Notes under the pieces: model-generated | Database searches by the model: none | The model's input: only the letters and a program-made list of their open reading frames with translations | What the model was told of the DNA's origin: nothing | Program-made: the position numbers and the translations under genes | Shown here: positions 6,935 to 13,550 of the stretch, one piece after another | How the letters are laid out: the number at the start of each line of letters is the position of its first letter | Position numbering within the stretch: the first letter of the stretch is position 1 | Assembly (NCBI GenBank): GCA_039927975.1 | Contig: JBDSTZ010000303.1 | Location: 1-15,352 of the forward strand | Reading direction: 5' to 3' | DNA length: 15,352 bases | From: JBDSTZ01 sp039927975 | GTDB taxonomy: Bacteria > Pseudomonadota > Gammaproteobacteria > Burkholderiales > Burkholderiaceae_D

Positions 6935-7519
6935 TTATTTGCGGGCGCGACGCATCAGGCCCAGCAGGATGAAGGCGGTGAGCACCAGGTAGGCGCTGCC
7001 CGGTTCCGGTATCGCCGACACGGCGGCCGATGTGGCGCTGGCGGTCAGCGGGTCGCCGAAGGCGTCCGACAGCGTCACCGCGCCGAAGGACAGGGTGCTG
7101 ACGCCGTGACGCAGCGCGGTGAAGTTCAAGGTGGCCAGGACGAAGCCATCGGTCTGCGCGCCAAGGTCGGACAGGAACGACACTTCGGCCAGGTTCAGCA
7201 CGCCGACGGCGAGCTTGCCGGCGCTGAAATCGAAGGCTTCCAGCAACGTCGTGTCGCCCAGGCTGCCGCCCAACGTATAGGACGAAAAGCTGAGCTTGCT
7301 CGCATCGAACAGCACATTGAGATCGAACGCGGCCAGGTCGAGCGTGCCGCCCAGGCCGCCGATGCGCACGTCGACCGAGGTGGTGGCGCCTACCGCCGTG
7401 CTGGTCGTGGCCGGATTAAAACTCAGCACCGCCGCCTTGGCGGGCAAGGCGCACAGTCCGCTCGTCAGCAACAGTGCAAGGGCGCAGCGCTGGGCGAAAC
7501 GCAAGATATTTTCAGACAT
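6935..7519 (-). CDS. Cohesin-like domain protein with PEP-CTERM sorting signal
   Basis: Exported surface protein of 194 residues. A signal peptide (1-29, cleavage after PAKA) is followed by one cohesin-type beta-sandwich at about 31-165. That domain shows the usual pattern: VGATTSVDVRIGGL, then AAFDLNVLFDASKLSFSSYT, then GFVLATLNFTALRHGVSTLSF. The C-terminus has the tripartite PEP-CTERM signal: IPEPGS (PEP at 171-173), a hydrophobic helix 176-189 and basic RRARK. In this system an exosortase (EpsH/XrtA-type) cleaves and sorts the protein to the envelope or exopolysaccharide; no exosortase gene is in the window. AAGGAG lies 6 nt before ATG. The gene starts 34 nt after the dockerin-bearing phosphoesterase on the same strand, so one transcript is very likely. 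Cohesin folds bind dockerins, which makes the neighbour the obvious partner. Confidence 0.85.
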   Translation of the reverse strand: MSENILRFAQRCALALLLTSGLCALPAKAAVLSFNPATTSTAVGATTSVDVRIGGLGGTLDLAAFDLNVLFDASKLSFSSYTLGGSLGDTTLLEAFDFSAGKLAVGVLNLAEVSFLSDLGAQTDGFVLATLNFTALRHGVSTLSFGAVTLSDAFGDPLTASATSAAVSAIPEPGSAYLVLTAFILLGLMRRARK

Positions 7520-7525
7520 GATTTA

Positions 7526-7531
7526 CTCCTT
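7526..7531 (-). promoter_or_regulatory. Strong ribosome-binding site of the PEP-CTERM cohesin gene
   Basis: AAGGAG on the - strand, 6 nt before the ATG. It fixes the start of the 194-residue protein and lies within the short 34-nt gap after the phosphoesterase gene, consistent with an operon. Confidence 0.8.
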
Positions 7532-7553
7532 GTTTGGATGGTGGAATGCGTAA

Positions 7554-9350
7554 TCAGGGCGCCGTGGCGCAAGCTGGCAGGGTGCAGATCAGGGTCAGCT
7601 TGCGGGCGTCGAGGGCGGTGATCTTGCCGTCGTTGTCAAGATCGGCGCCTGGCAGGGCGGCCGCCTCCTTGTTGACGTTCTGCGACAAGATCGCGACGTC
7701 GCGGTTATCGACCACGCCGTCGCCATTGAGGTCGCCATCGGCGCTTTGGGCGACGGCGAATTCACCGCCGCGATTGAGGACCGCCCAGGCAGTGCGGGTG
7801 GCGGGGTCGACACCGTAGGTGCCGAGGCCATAGCCGGCTTTCCACGGACCGACGACGAACCGCTTGGCGCCGCCGATATTGCGGCTGGCCGCCGGGTCCC
7901 AGGCGCCGGTGTTGAAGGGCTTGGCGAGAATCGCCAGCGGGCCGCGCGCGTCGGCGGCGTAGTCCATCGACAGGGTGAAGACGTCGGCTTCCTCGCTGGC
8001 GATGGCATTTTCCATGCCCCACAGGGTCAGCACGTCGCTCTTGAGGCGGCTGGCGCCGGCGGCATCGGCTTCGGCGCGGCTGGACCAGCCGGTGTTGACG
8101 TCCTGGATGGCGACGCGGCCGTCGTACAGCGTGGTCGAGATAACGTTGCTGCCATTGACGATGCGCATTTTGGTGCCGGTCCAGCTTGCGCCGGTCGGAC
8201 TGGCATCGGTGATGTCGGTGAAGCTCGCGCCTGGCTGGATGATGAATTCCTTGCCGTTCAGGCTGTAGCCATAGCTTTCGCGCTTGAAGAAATTCAAGAC
8301 TGGCGTCTTGGTCAGGTCGCAATCCTTGCCGGCGCCCAGCGTGCCGCCGCAGCCGTTGTCCGAGGCGTAATGGTCGACCGTCAGACGGGGACCGTCGACG
8401 GTGAAGATGTAGTAGCCGATGGTGAACAATTCCTGGGCGATCGGCATTTCCTGGCGATTCGCGCCGTTGTACACCTGGTCTTTCGACGGCACCGCCGGCA
8501 CATAGAATTTGTAGCTGTCCGACGAGTGGATGATGTTTTGCACGCTGTAATTGCCGTCCGGGCTTTTGACGATCGAGCGGTGGTGCATATGGTCGTGGCC
8601 GCCGAGAAAGTAACGCACCTTGTTCTGCGCCATGACGGTGATGAGCTGGTTGCGGGCGCCGGCGTTGCTGGCCGGATTGGCGCCAAGCAGCACGTCCGTA
8701 TGGTTCTGGCCCATCAGTTCCTTGTGGGCGAACACGAAGCCGTGGCTGTCGGCCGGCTTGGCGGCCAGCTGCTGGCCGACCCAGTCGAGTTGATCGAGCG
8801 CGGCTGCATCGACGGAGGGCGTGGTGCCGCTGGAGCGGGTGAACTGGTCGATCGCGACAAACCGGGTGTTGCCATAGTCGAAGGAATACGTCAGTCCGGT
8901 CAAGCCGGCCGGGCTGACCGGGCTGGCGTGATTGATGGCGCCGGCGACGTTGCTGCCGGTGCCCTGGGTTTGCGGAAAGTTCAGCTTGAAGCGGGACGCC
9001 GCCGTGGCCGATGGTTCATGGTTGCCGCGCACCGGGTAAAAGCCGATCCGGTTGTTGTACAGCGTTTGGGCGGCGACATTCCAGGTGTCGAGGCCGCCGG
9101 TGCTGCCGTTGTCGGTCAGGTCGCCGACCTGCACGACGAATTTCACCTGTTCGTCGACAAACTTGGGCAGGATCTGGTTGATGATGCCCAGCGCGACGGT
9201 ATTCGGATTGTTGCCCGCGTCGTTGCTGGTCCACTGCGTATCGGCCATCACGCCGAACTTGAATTTCTCGGCGTGGGCGAAAGGCGCGGTGACGCTCAAA
9301 CCCAGCGTTGCCATCAGCAGGTGGTGTTGCAGTTTGAAAGGGGTCGGCAT
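7554..9350 (-). CDS. Secreted calcineurin-like metallophosphoesterase with C-terminal type I dockerin
   Basis: Exported, 598 residues. Signal peptide 1-27 (cleavage AHA/EKF). The metallophosphoesterase core at about 29-260 has all five metal motifs in order: MADTQ (D37, with Gln39 in place of the usual His), GDLTD (76-80), RGNHE (108-112), FAHKE (His209) and GGHDHMHH (250-257). This predicts hydrolysis of phosphomonoesters or diesters at a two-metal site; the substrate is unknown. Residues 260-535 are an extra beta-rich region I do not recognise. The end is a type I dockerin with two EF-like calcium loops, D540-x-N542-x-D544-G...D551 and D570-x-D572-x-D574-G...D581, spaced 30 residues as usual. 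Both neighbours on the same strand encode cohesin-like proteins (117 nt upstream, 34 nt downstream). The start is preceded by AAGAGATCACA. An alternative start at Met13 would leave a shorter signal peptide. Confidence 0.9.
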   Translation of the reverse strand: MPTPFKLQHHLLMATLGLSVTAPFAHAEKFKFGVMADTQWTSNDAGNNPNTVALGIINQILPKFVDEQVKFVVQVGDLTDNGSTGGLDTWNVAAQTLYNNRIGFYPVRGNHEPSATAASRFKLNFPQTQGTGSNVAGAINHASPVSPAGLTGLTYSFDYGNTRFVAIDQFTRSSGTTPSVDAAALDQLDWVGQQLAAKPADSHGFVFAHKELMGQNHTDVLLGANPASNAGARNQLITVMAQNKVRYFLGGHDHMHHRSIVKSPDGNYSVQNIIHSSDSYKFYVPAVPSKDQVYNGANRQEMPIAQELFTIGYYIFTVDGPRLTVDHYASDNGCGGTLGAGKDCDLTKTPVLNFFKRESYGYSLNGKEFIIQPGASFTDITDASPTGASWTGTKMRIVNGSNVISTTLYDGRVAIQDVNTGWSSRAEADAAGASRLKSDVLTLWGMENAIASEEADVFTLSMDYAADARGPLAILAKPFNTGAWDPAASRNIGGAKRFVVGPWKAGYGLGTYGVDPATRTAWAVLNRGGEFAVAQSADGDLNGDGVVDNRDVAILSQNVNKEAAALPGADLDNDGKITALDARKLTLICTLPACATAP

Positions 9351-9418
9351 TGTGATCTCTTCATGTTGTTGTGGAGGGCATTTTTCACGACAGCGGAGAC
9401 TGTCTGATGCCGGAGCAT

Positions 9419-9447
9419 AAACATGAGATATGACTACTTGATGTCAA
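9419..9447 (-). promoter_or_regulatory. Possible promoter of the phosphoesterase gene
   Basis: A perfect TTGACA (complement of 9442-9447) stands in the 117-nt gap after the upstream cohesin gene. At 16 nt spacing the -10 would be CATGTT, only a half match, so this is weak. If real, the phosphoesterase and PEP-CTERM genes can be transcribed without the first cohesin gene. Confidence 0.3.
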
Positions 9448-9467
9448 GGAGATACGGAAGTTGTCGA

Positions 9468-9974
9468 TCAGGGAAGAATGAGGATCGGAACGACGCCTGG
9501 TACCGCAACGGGGACCTCAACGCCAACCGCATCGACCGCGCGCACGGCGAGGATCTGCATGAACGAAGCGGGTGACTCGCCAATGGCGCGCAAGTGGATG
9601 GTGGCCAGCGTGCCGGCCGCTAACGGAGTCAGCGCCAGGGCAAGCTGGCCGCTGGACGCGAGCGCGCCGCGCAAGGGCACTTCCTTGCTGTCGGCATCGG
9701 CCGGCTTGCCCGTCATTACCCGCCTTACCTCGAGGCAACGCGGGTCGAAGCCGATAGTGAGGGAAAGCATGCGCAGGGGCTGGTCCGCTTCAATGCTCAA
9801 GCGGAGGGGGAAACTACTGCCTACCCGTGTTTTCGATGGCGCGTTCCAGCCGAGTAAAACGGCGCCGGCTGCCGCTGAGGGGGCGAGAGCGAGCGGCGCG
9901 GTCATCGTGGCGAGCATGGTCAACAGGATCCTGCGTCTGGCAGGCAGGTGGACTCGGCAAGTAGGGCGAGACAA
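9468..9974 (-). CDS. Small exported cohesin-like domain protein
   Basis: 168 residues if started at TTG (complement of 9972-9974), which I prefer: GGAG lies exactly 6 nt upstream and the start gives a proper signal sequence, with basic residues (PARRR, 11-15), a hydrophobic stretch (16-31) and possible cleavage after PSAAA or AAAGA. The ATG at residue 20 would leave no basic n-region and has a poor binding site. The mature part looks like a single cohesin fold: VGSSFPLRLSIEAD, then MLSLTIGFDPRCLEVRRV, then AAGTLATIHLRAIGE. It lacks a PEP-CTERM signal and ends in hydrophobic VPGVVPILILP. It is the first gene of the cassette, 117 nt before the dockerin phosphoesterase. Similarity is to the fold pattern; a search could still show another beta-sandwich family. 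Confidence 0.72.
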   Translation of the reverse strand: MSRPTCRVHLPARRRILLTMLATMTAPLALAPSAAAGAVLLGWNAPSKTRVGSSFPLRLSIEADQPLRMLSLTIGFDPRCLEVRRVMTGKPADADSKEVPLRGALASSGQLALALTPLAAGTLATIHLRAIGESPASFMQILAVRAVDAVGVEVPVAVPGVVPILILP

Positions 9975-9980
9975 TGGTTT

Positions 9981-9984
9981 CTCC
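9981..9984 (-). promoter_or_regulatory. Ribosome-binding site selecting a TTG start
   Basis: GGAG on the - strand, 6 nt before TTG at the complement of 9972-9974. No ATG stands at a suitable distance, so this site decides the start of the small cohesin-like protein. The 140-nt gap to radC (9975-10114) otherwise shows only a 6-bp GC hairpin at 10075-10091 without a T-run. Confidence 0.6.
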
Positions 9985-10114
9985 GGGATGGGTGGCGCCG
10001 TGCCGCGCCGGTGGCGCGTCAGCGGGTCGCATTAAAGCAGGCCCATATGACGCCAGCGTGACGAAGCGCACCTTGCGGGCCGATCGCCCGCCGCCGCTGC
10101 CGCGGATGCCGGGT

Positions 10115-10789
10115 TCACAGCTGCCCATGCTCGGCAAAGGAATGCACCTGTGGACCCGCGACAACAAAGTGATCGAGCACCCGCACATCGACCAGCGCCA
10201 GCGCCTGCATCAACGCGCGCGTGAGGAGCAGGTCGGCCTCGCTCGGCTCCGGCGCGCCCGAGGGATGGTTATGCGCCAGCATGACGCCGGCGGCGTTGTG
10301 GCGCAGCGCCGCCTTGACCACCTCGCGCGGATACACGCTGGTGTGGGTGAGGGTGCCGCGAAACATTTCTTCGCTGGCCAGCAGGCGGTTTTTGACGTCG
10401 AGAAACAGCACAACGAACGATTCATGCGCCTGGCGGCCCAGTTGCAGCCGCAGGTATTGCTTGACGGTCGCCGGCGCGCCGAGCAGTTCGCCGGCGGCCA
10501 GCTCTTCGCCGAGCGCGCGGCGGGCCAGTTCCATCACCGCCTGCGACTGGGCGAATTTGGCCGGGCCGAGCCCGTGCACGCTTGAAAACTCGCCCACGCT
10601 GGCGCCGAACAGGCGGTTGAGCGTGCCGAAGCGCAGCAGCAATTCGCGCCCCAGCTCGACCGCGTTCTTGCCGGCCACCCCGGTGCGCAGGAAGATCGCC
10701 AGCAATTCCGGGTCCGACAGCGCCTGCGCGCCCTCGCTGATCAGACGTTCGCGCGGACGCTGGGGCGCGGGCCAGTCGCTGATGCTCAT
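10115..10789 (-). CDS. radC: RadC-family JAB/MPN (JAMM) domain protein
   Basis: 224 residues, the normal RadC length. The N-terminal part (to about 100) has a helix-hairpin-helix-like region (FSSVHGLGPAKFAQSQ, 68-83). The C-terminal JAMM domain has its metal ligands in AHNHPSG (His173, His175) and Asp186, with the upstream HES (Glu123) as catalytic Glu. Once thought to act in DNA repair, its real role is unsettled; the fold is that of metal-dependent proteases and nucleases. I start at the ATG at 10787-10789: AGGA lies 7 nt upstream and MSISDWPAPQRPRERL is the typical RadC beginning. A longer in-frame reading would run into the divergent fkpB promoter. Transcribed away from fkpB. Confidence 0.94.
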   Translation of the reverse strand: MSISDWPAPQRPRERLISEGAQALSDPELLAIFLRTGVAGKNAVELGRELLLRFGTLNRLFGASVGEFSSVHGLGPAKFAQSQAVMELARRALGEELAAGELLGAPATVKQYLRLQLGRQAHESFVVLFLDVKNRLLASEEMFRGTLTHTSVYPREVVKAALRHNAAGVMLAHNHPSGAPEPSEADLLLTRALMQALALVDVRVLDHFVVAGPQVHSFAEHGQL

Positions 10790-10854
10790 GGGAGTTTCCT
10801 GTGAAAATCGGTCACGAAATGCTTGTGCCTGGCGCGGTTTGGCCCGCCGTGGCT

Positions 10855-10860
10855 TACAAT
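10855..10860 (+). promoter_or_regulatory. Possible -10 element of fkpB-ispH
   Basis: TACAAT stands 27 nt before the fkpB ATG, in the 98-nt divergent gap to radC. No convincing -35 is found at 16-18 nt. The chosen ATG has no clear Shine-Dalgarno sequence (AACAACAAATACC precedes it), so the message may have a short, weakly structured leader. Confidence 0.4.
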
Positions 10861-10887
10861 ATCGGTTTGCAAGCAACAACAAATACC

Positions 10888-11343
10888 ATGTCCAACGCAT
10901 CTGTCGCCGTCGTCACCGACTCGGCCTACCTCACCCTGCATTATCGGCTCGCCACCGCCGACGGTACTGATATCGTCACTACCTTCGGCGGGAATCCGGC
11001 CACCCTGATGCTCGGCCAGGGCCAGCTCGCGCCCTTCCTCGAAGCCTGCCTGCTGGGCATGCCGGAAGGCACGCGCCAGACCTTCACGCTGGCGCCGGAA
11101 CAAGCGTTTGGCGCGCGCAATCCCGAGCTGGTGCAGACGGTGTCGCGCGCCACGCTCGACGAGAATTCGGTGCCGGGCGCCGATTACAAGGTGGGCGACC
11201 TGGTCGACTTCGCCGCGCCGGGCGGCGGCCGCTTCGCCGGGGTGCTGCGCGAACTGGGCGACACCGGCGCGCTGTTCGACTTCAACCATCCGCTGGCCGG
11301 CCAGCATCTGCAATTTGAAGTGAACCTGATTTCGGTGCTGTAA
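10888..11343 (+). CDS. fkpB: FKBP-type peptidyl-prolyl cis-trans isomerase, SlpA/FkpB type
   Basis: Cytoplasmic prolyl isomerase and chaperone with the FKBP fold interrupted by an insert-in-flap domain, as in SlyD and SlpA. 151 residues (E. coli SlpA 149). It begins MSNASVAVVTDSAYLTLHYR, then shows LATADGTDI, GQGQLAPFLEACLLGMPEG and the flap region ending PGADYKVGDLVDF. The last part, FDFNHPLAGQHLQFEV, is the conserved SlyD/SlpA signature. An upstream in-frame GTG at 10801 has GGGAG in front but would add 29 residues unlike the family and lies before the -10, so I prefer ATG 10888. ispH follows after 42 nt, the same pair as in E. coli fkpB-ispH, so the two are likely one operon. Confidence 0.93.
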   Translation: MSNASVAVVTDSAYLTLHYRLATADGTDIVTTFGGNPATLMLGQGQLAPFLEACLLGMPEGTRQTFTLAPEQAFGARNPELVQTVSRATLDENSVPGADYKVGDLVDFAAPGGGRFAGVLRELGDTGALFDFNHPLAGQHLQFEVNLISVL

Positions 11344-11385
11344 CGCCGGCGCGCCCGCCGCGCTTGATACGATAAAGAGAACGCC

Positions 11386-12333
11386 ATGGAAAACGAGATT
11401 CTATTAGCCCAGCCGCGCGGTTTTTGCGCCGGGGTCGACCGCGCCATCGAGATCGTCGAGCGCGCCTTGCAGCAGTTCGGCGCGCCGATCTACGTGCGCC
11501 ACGAAATCGTCCACAACGCCTACGTGGTCGAGGACTTGCGCAACAAGGGCGCCATCTTCATCGAGGAACTCGACGATGTCCCGGCCGGCAACACGCTGGT
11601 GTTCTCGGCGCACGGCGTGTCGAAAGCGGTGCGGCTCGAAGCCGAGTCGCGCGGCCTGAAGATTTTCGACGCCACCTGCCCGCTGGTGACCAAGGTCCAC
11701 GTCGAGGTCGCCAAGATGCGCCGCCAGGGCTGCGAGATCGTCATGATCGGCCACGACGGCCATCCCGAAGTCGAAGGCACGATGGGCCAGGCCGAGGCGG
11801 GCATGCACCTGGTTGAGACTGTGGCCGACGTCGACGGCTTGCAAGTCGCCAATCCCGACCTGCTGGCCTATGTGTCGCAAACCACGCTGTCGGTCGACGA
11901 CACGGCCGACATCATCGCCGCGCTCAAGCGCAAGTTCCCGAATATTATCGAACCGAAAAAAGGCGACATCTGCTACGCCACCACCAACCGCCAGGAAGCG
12001 GTCAAGTTCATGGCGCCGCAGGTCGACGTGGTGATCGTGGTCGGCAGTCCCAACAGCTCGAACTCGAACCGCCTGCGCGAAGTGGCGGAGAAAAAGGGCA
12101 CGCCGGCGTATATGATCGACAATGCTTCGCAGATCGACCCGAAATGGCTGATCGGCAAGCTGCGGATCGGCGTGACGGCCGGCGCCTCGGCGCCGGAAGT
12201 GCTGGTGCAAGCCGTGATCGACCGCCTCAAGGAACTGGGCGCGCGCAGCGTGCGCGCCCTCGACGGCGTCGAGGAGCATGTGACGTTTCCGCTGCCAAAA
12301 GGGCTCGAAGGACCGAAAGCAGTGCCAGCCTAA
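11386..12333 (+). CDS. ispH: 4-hydroxy-3-methylbut-2-enyl diphosphate reductase
   Basis: Last enzyme of the MEP (non-mevalonate) isoprenoid pathway: an iron-sulfur reductase turning HMBPP into IPP and DMAPP in the cytoplasm. 315 residues, full length. The three cluster cysteines are Cys14 (RGFCAGVDRAI), Cys98 (DATCPLVTKVH) and Cys196 (GDICYATTNRQ). Substrate-binding residues are visible: His43 (VHNA), His76 (SAHGVS), GHPEVEGTMGQ with His126 and Glu128, SQTTLS, SPNSSNSNR and the GASAPE loop. AAAGAGAACGCC precedes the ATG. Second gene of the fkpB-ispH pair and followed by a terminator-like hairpin. Confidence 0.98.
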   Translation: MENEILLAQPRGFCAGVDRAIEIVERALQQFGAPIYVRHEIVHNAYVVEDLRNKGAIFIEELDDVPAGNTLVFSAHGVSKAVRLEAESRGLKIFDATCPLVTKVHVEVAKMRRQGCEIVMIGHDGHPEVEGTMGQAEAGMHLVETVADVDGLQVANPDLLAYVSQTTLSVDDTADIIAALKRKFPNIIEPKKGDICYATTNRQEAVKFMAPQVDVVIVVGSPNSSNSNRLREVAEKKGTPAYMIDNASQIDPKWLIGKLRIGVTAGASAPEVLVQAVIDRLKELGARSVRALDGVEEHVTFPLPKGLEGPKAVPA

Positions 12334-12362
12334 GCTTGGGCAGACGTTTCGCAGAATAAAAT

Positions 12363-12398
12363 TCGGAAAAGTTTGGCGTTTCCGATATGTCTTTTTTT
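12363..12398 (+). terminator. Terminator-like hairpin after ispH
   Basis: TCGGAAA (12363-12369) pairs with TTTCCGA (12379-12385), 9-nt loop, then TATGTC and seven T. The stem is 7 bp and AT-rich and the T-run starts 6 nt late, so efficiency may be modest, but the position 30 nt after ispH fits. Confidence 0.65.
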
Positions 12399-12421
12399 CA
12401 AATCCTCGCTATCATGGCGAC

Positions 12422-12555
12422 GCTCTTGAATTGCGCCCACAAGGCGCAGTGAGCAGTTGCGCTTGCGGCCGGCCAACCAGCCCCGCGCGCACTGGTATGT
12501 CAACGACGGCATGATGCCATGAGCGGCACTGCGGGTTTCCCCGGGTGCCGTTTTT
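12422..12555 (+). ncRNA. Candidate small RNA or attenuated leader upstream of livH
   Basis: The 264-nt gap between ispH and livH holds a stretch bounded by the ispH hairpin and a second, stronger terminator at 12524-12555. TATCAT at 12410-12415 could serve as -10, though no good -35 is seen. Inside is a 6-bp hairpin TGCGCC/GGCGCA (12432-12448). ACGGCA at 12506-12511 is complementary to TGCCGT at 12546-12551, which would compete with the terminator stem and so allow an on/off switch. It may be a free RNA of ~130 nt or the leader of the liv genes. I do not recognise a known riboswitch class. No reliable short protein is seen. Confidence 0.35.
12524..12555 (+). terminator. Strong Rho-independent terminator 42 nt before livH
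   Basis: CGGCAC (12524-12529) pairs with GTGCCG (12545-12550); inside, CGGG and CCCG can extend the stem around TTT. TTTTTGTT follows directly. It lies far from ispH and close to livH, so it either ends a separate small transcript or controls entry into the liv operon. Confidence 0.85.
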
Positions 12556-12597
12556 GTTAGTTTGAAACAAGCAGAACAAGCGAAGGGCGGGCACACG

Positions 12598-13527
12598 ATG
12601 GATACATTTATCCAGCAGATCATCAATGGACTGGTGCTGGGAAGCATGTACGCACTGGTGGCCCTCGGCTACACGATGGTGTACGGGGTGCTCAACCTGA
12701 TCAACTTCGCCCACGGCGACGTGCTGATGATCGGCGCCATGATCGGCCTGTCGATCCTGAATGTGCTGGAAGCGCATTTTCCCGGCTTGCCCGGTTATGT
12801 GAACCTGTTCATCGCGATCGCCGGCGCGATTCCCGCCTGCATGCTGGTCAACGTGATCATCGAGCGGGTCGCCTACCGCCGCCTGCGCAACGCGCCGCGG
12901 CTGGCGCCGCTGATCACCGCGATCGGCATATCCACCTTGCTGCAAACCTTCGCCATGATGATCTGGGGCCGCAGCCCGCTGCCGTTCAAGCAATTGCTGT
13001 CGAGCGAGCCGATCGCTGTCGGCGGCGCGCTGATTTCGCAGACCCAATTGCTGCTGCTGGTGCTGGCCGCCGTCGCCATGGTGAGCCTGGTGCTGCTGGT
13101 CGAAAAAACCAAGATGGGGCGGGCGATGCGCGCGACTGCCGAAAACCCGCGCGTGGCCGGCCTGATGGGCGTCGATTCGAACAAGGTGATCGTCTCGACC
13201 TTCGCGATCGGCGCGGCGCTGGCCGCCGTGGCCGGCGTGATGTGGGGCGCCAACTATTCGTCGGTGCAGTTCAGCATGGGCGTGGTGCCGGGCATGAAAG
13301 CCTTCTCGGCCGCCGTACTGGGCGGCATCGGCAACATCTATGGCGCGATGATCGGCGGCCTGGTGCTGGGCATTATCGAGAGCCTGGGGGCCGGCTACAT
13401 CGGCGACCTGACCGGCGGTTTCCTCGGCAGCCACTACCAGGATATCTTCGCCTTCGTCGTCCTCATCATCGTGCTCACGATCCGGCCGTCCGGCATCATG
13501 GGCGAACGCGTCGCCGACCGCGCCTGA
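12598..13527 (+). CDS. livH: Branched-chain amino acid ABC transporter permease LivH
   Basis: Inner-membrane subunit of the high-affinity importer for Leu, Ile, Val and related amino acids; pairs with LivM. 309 residues (E. coli LivH 308), with about eight hydrophobic segments. The LivH signature is plain: NGLVLGSMYALVALGYTMVY at 10-29, then GVLNLINFAHGD to 41, then the late ENPRVAGLMGVDSNKVI and GGIGNIYGAMIGGLVLGIIE loops that face the ATPase. I start at ATG 12598; a TTG at 12562 would add 12 polar residues with no binding site. The site before ATG is weak (AAGG about 11 nt away). LivM follows after 23 nt. No substrate-binding protein gene precedes it, unlike the common livK-first order. Confidence 0.96.
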   Translation: MDTFIQQIINGLVLGSMYALVALGYTMVYGVLNLINFAHGDVLMIGAMIGLSILNVLEAHFPGLPGYVNLFIAIAGAIPACMLVNVIIERVAYRRLRNAPRLAPLITAIGISTLLQTFAMMIWGRSPLPFKQLLSSEPIAVGGALISQTQLLLLVLAAVAMVSLVLLVEKTKMGRAMRATAENPRVAGLMGVDSNKVIVSTFAIGAALAAVAGVMWGANYSSVQFSMGVVPGMKAFSAAVLGGIGNIYGAMIGGLVLGIIESLGAGYIGDLTGGFLGSHYQDIFAFVVLIIVLTIRPSGIMGERVADRA

Positions 13528-13550
13528 GCGCTAACCAGTCAAGGATCATC

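Noticed and set aside
9385..9396. Possible PhoB half-site CTGTCGTGAAA on the - strand upstream of the phosphoesterase
   Set aside because: Only one half-site resembles the consensus; the 11 bases before and after do not form the required second half.
7746..9407. Long + strand open frame opposite the phosphoesterase gene
   Set aside because: Antisense shadow: low-complexity Gly/Val/Asp-rich product without motifs, while the - strand reading has signal peptide, metal motifs and dockerin.
10075..10091. 6-bp GC hairpin (GCGGGC/GCCCGC) downstream of radC as a terminator
   Set aside because: No T-run follows on the - strand; a short GC palindrome alone is weak evidence.
12414..12452. Short leader peptide MATLLNCAHKAQ before the liv genes
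   Set aside because: It has two adjacent Leu codons, tempting for attenuation, but there is no ribosome-binding site and its ATG overlaps the best -10 candidate (TATCAT), so it would lie upstream of the transcript start.
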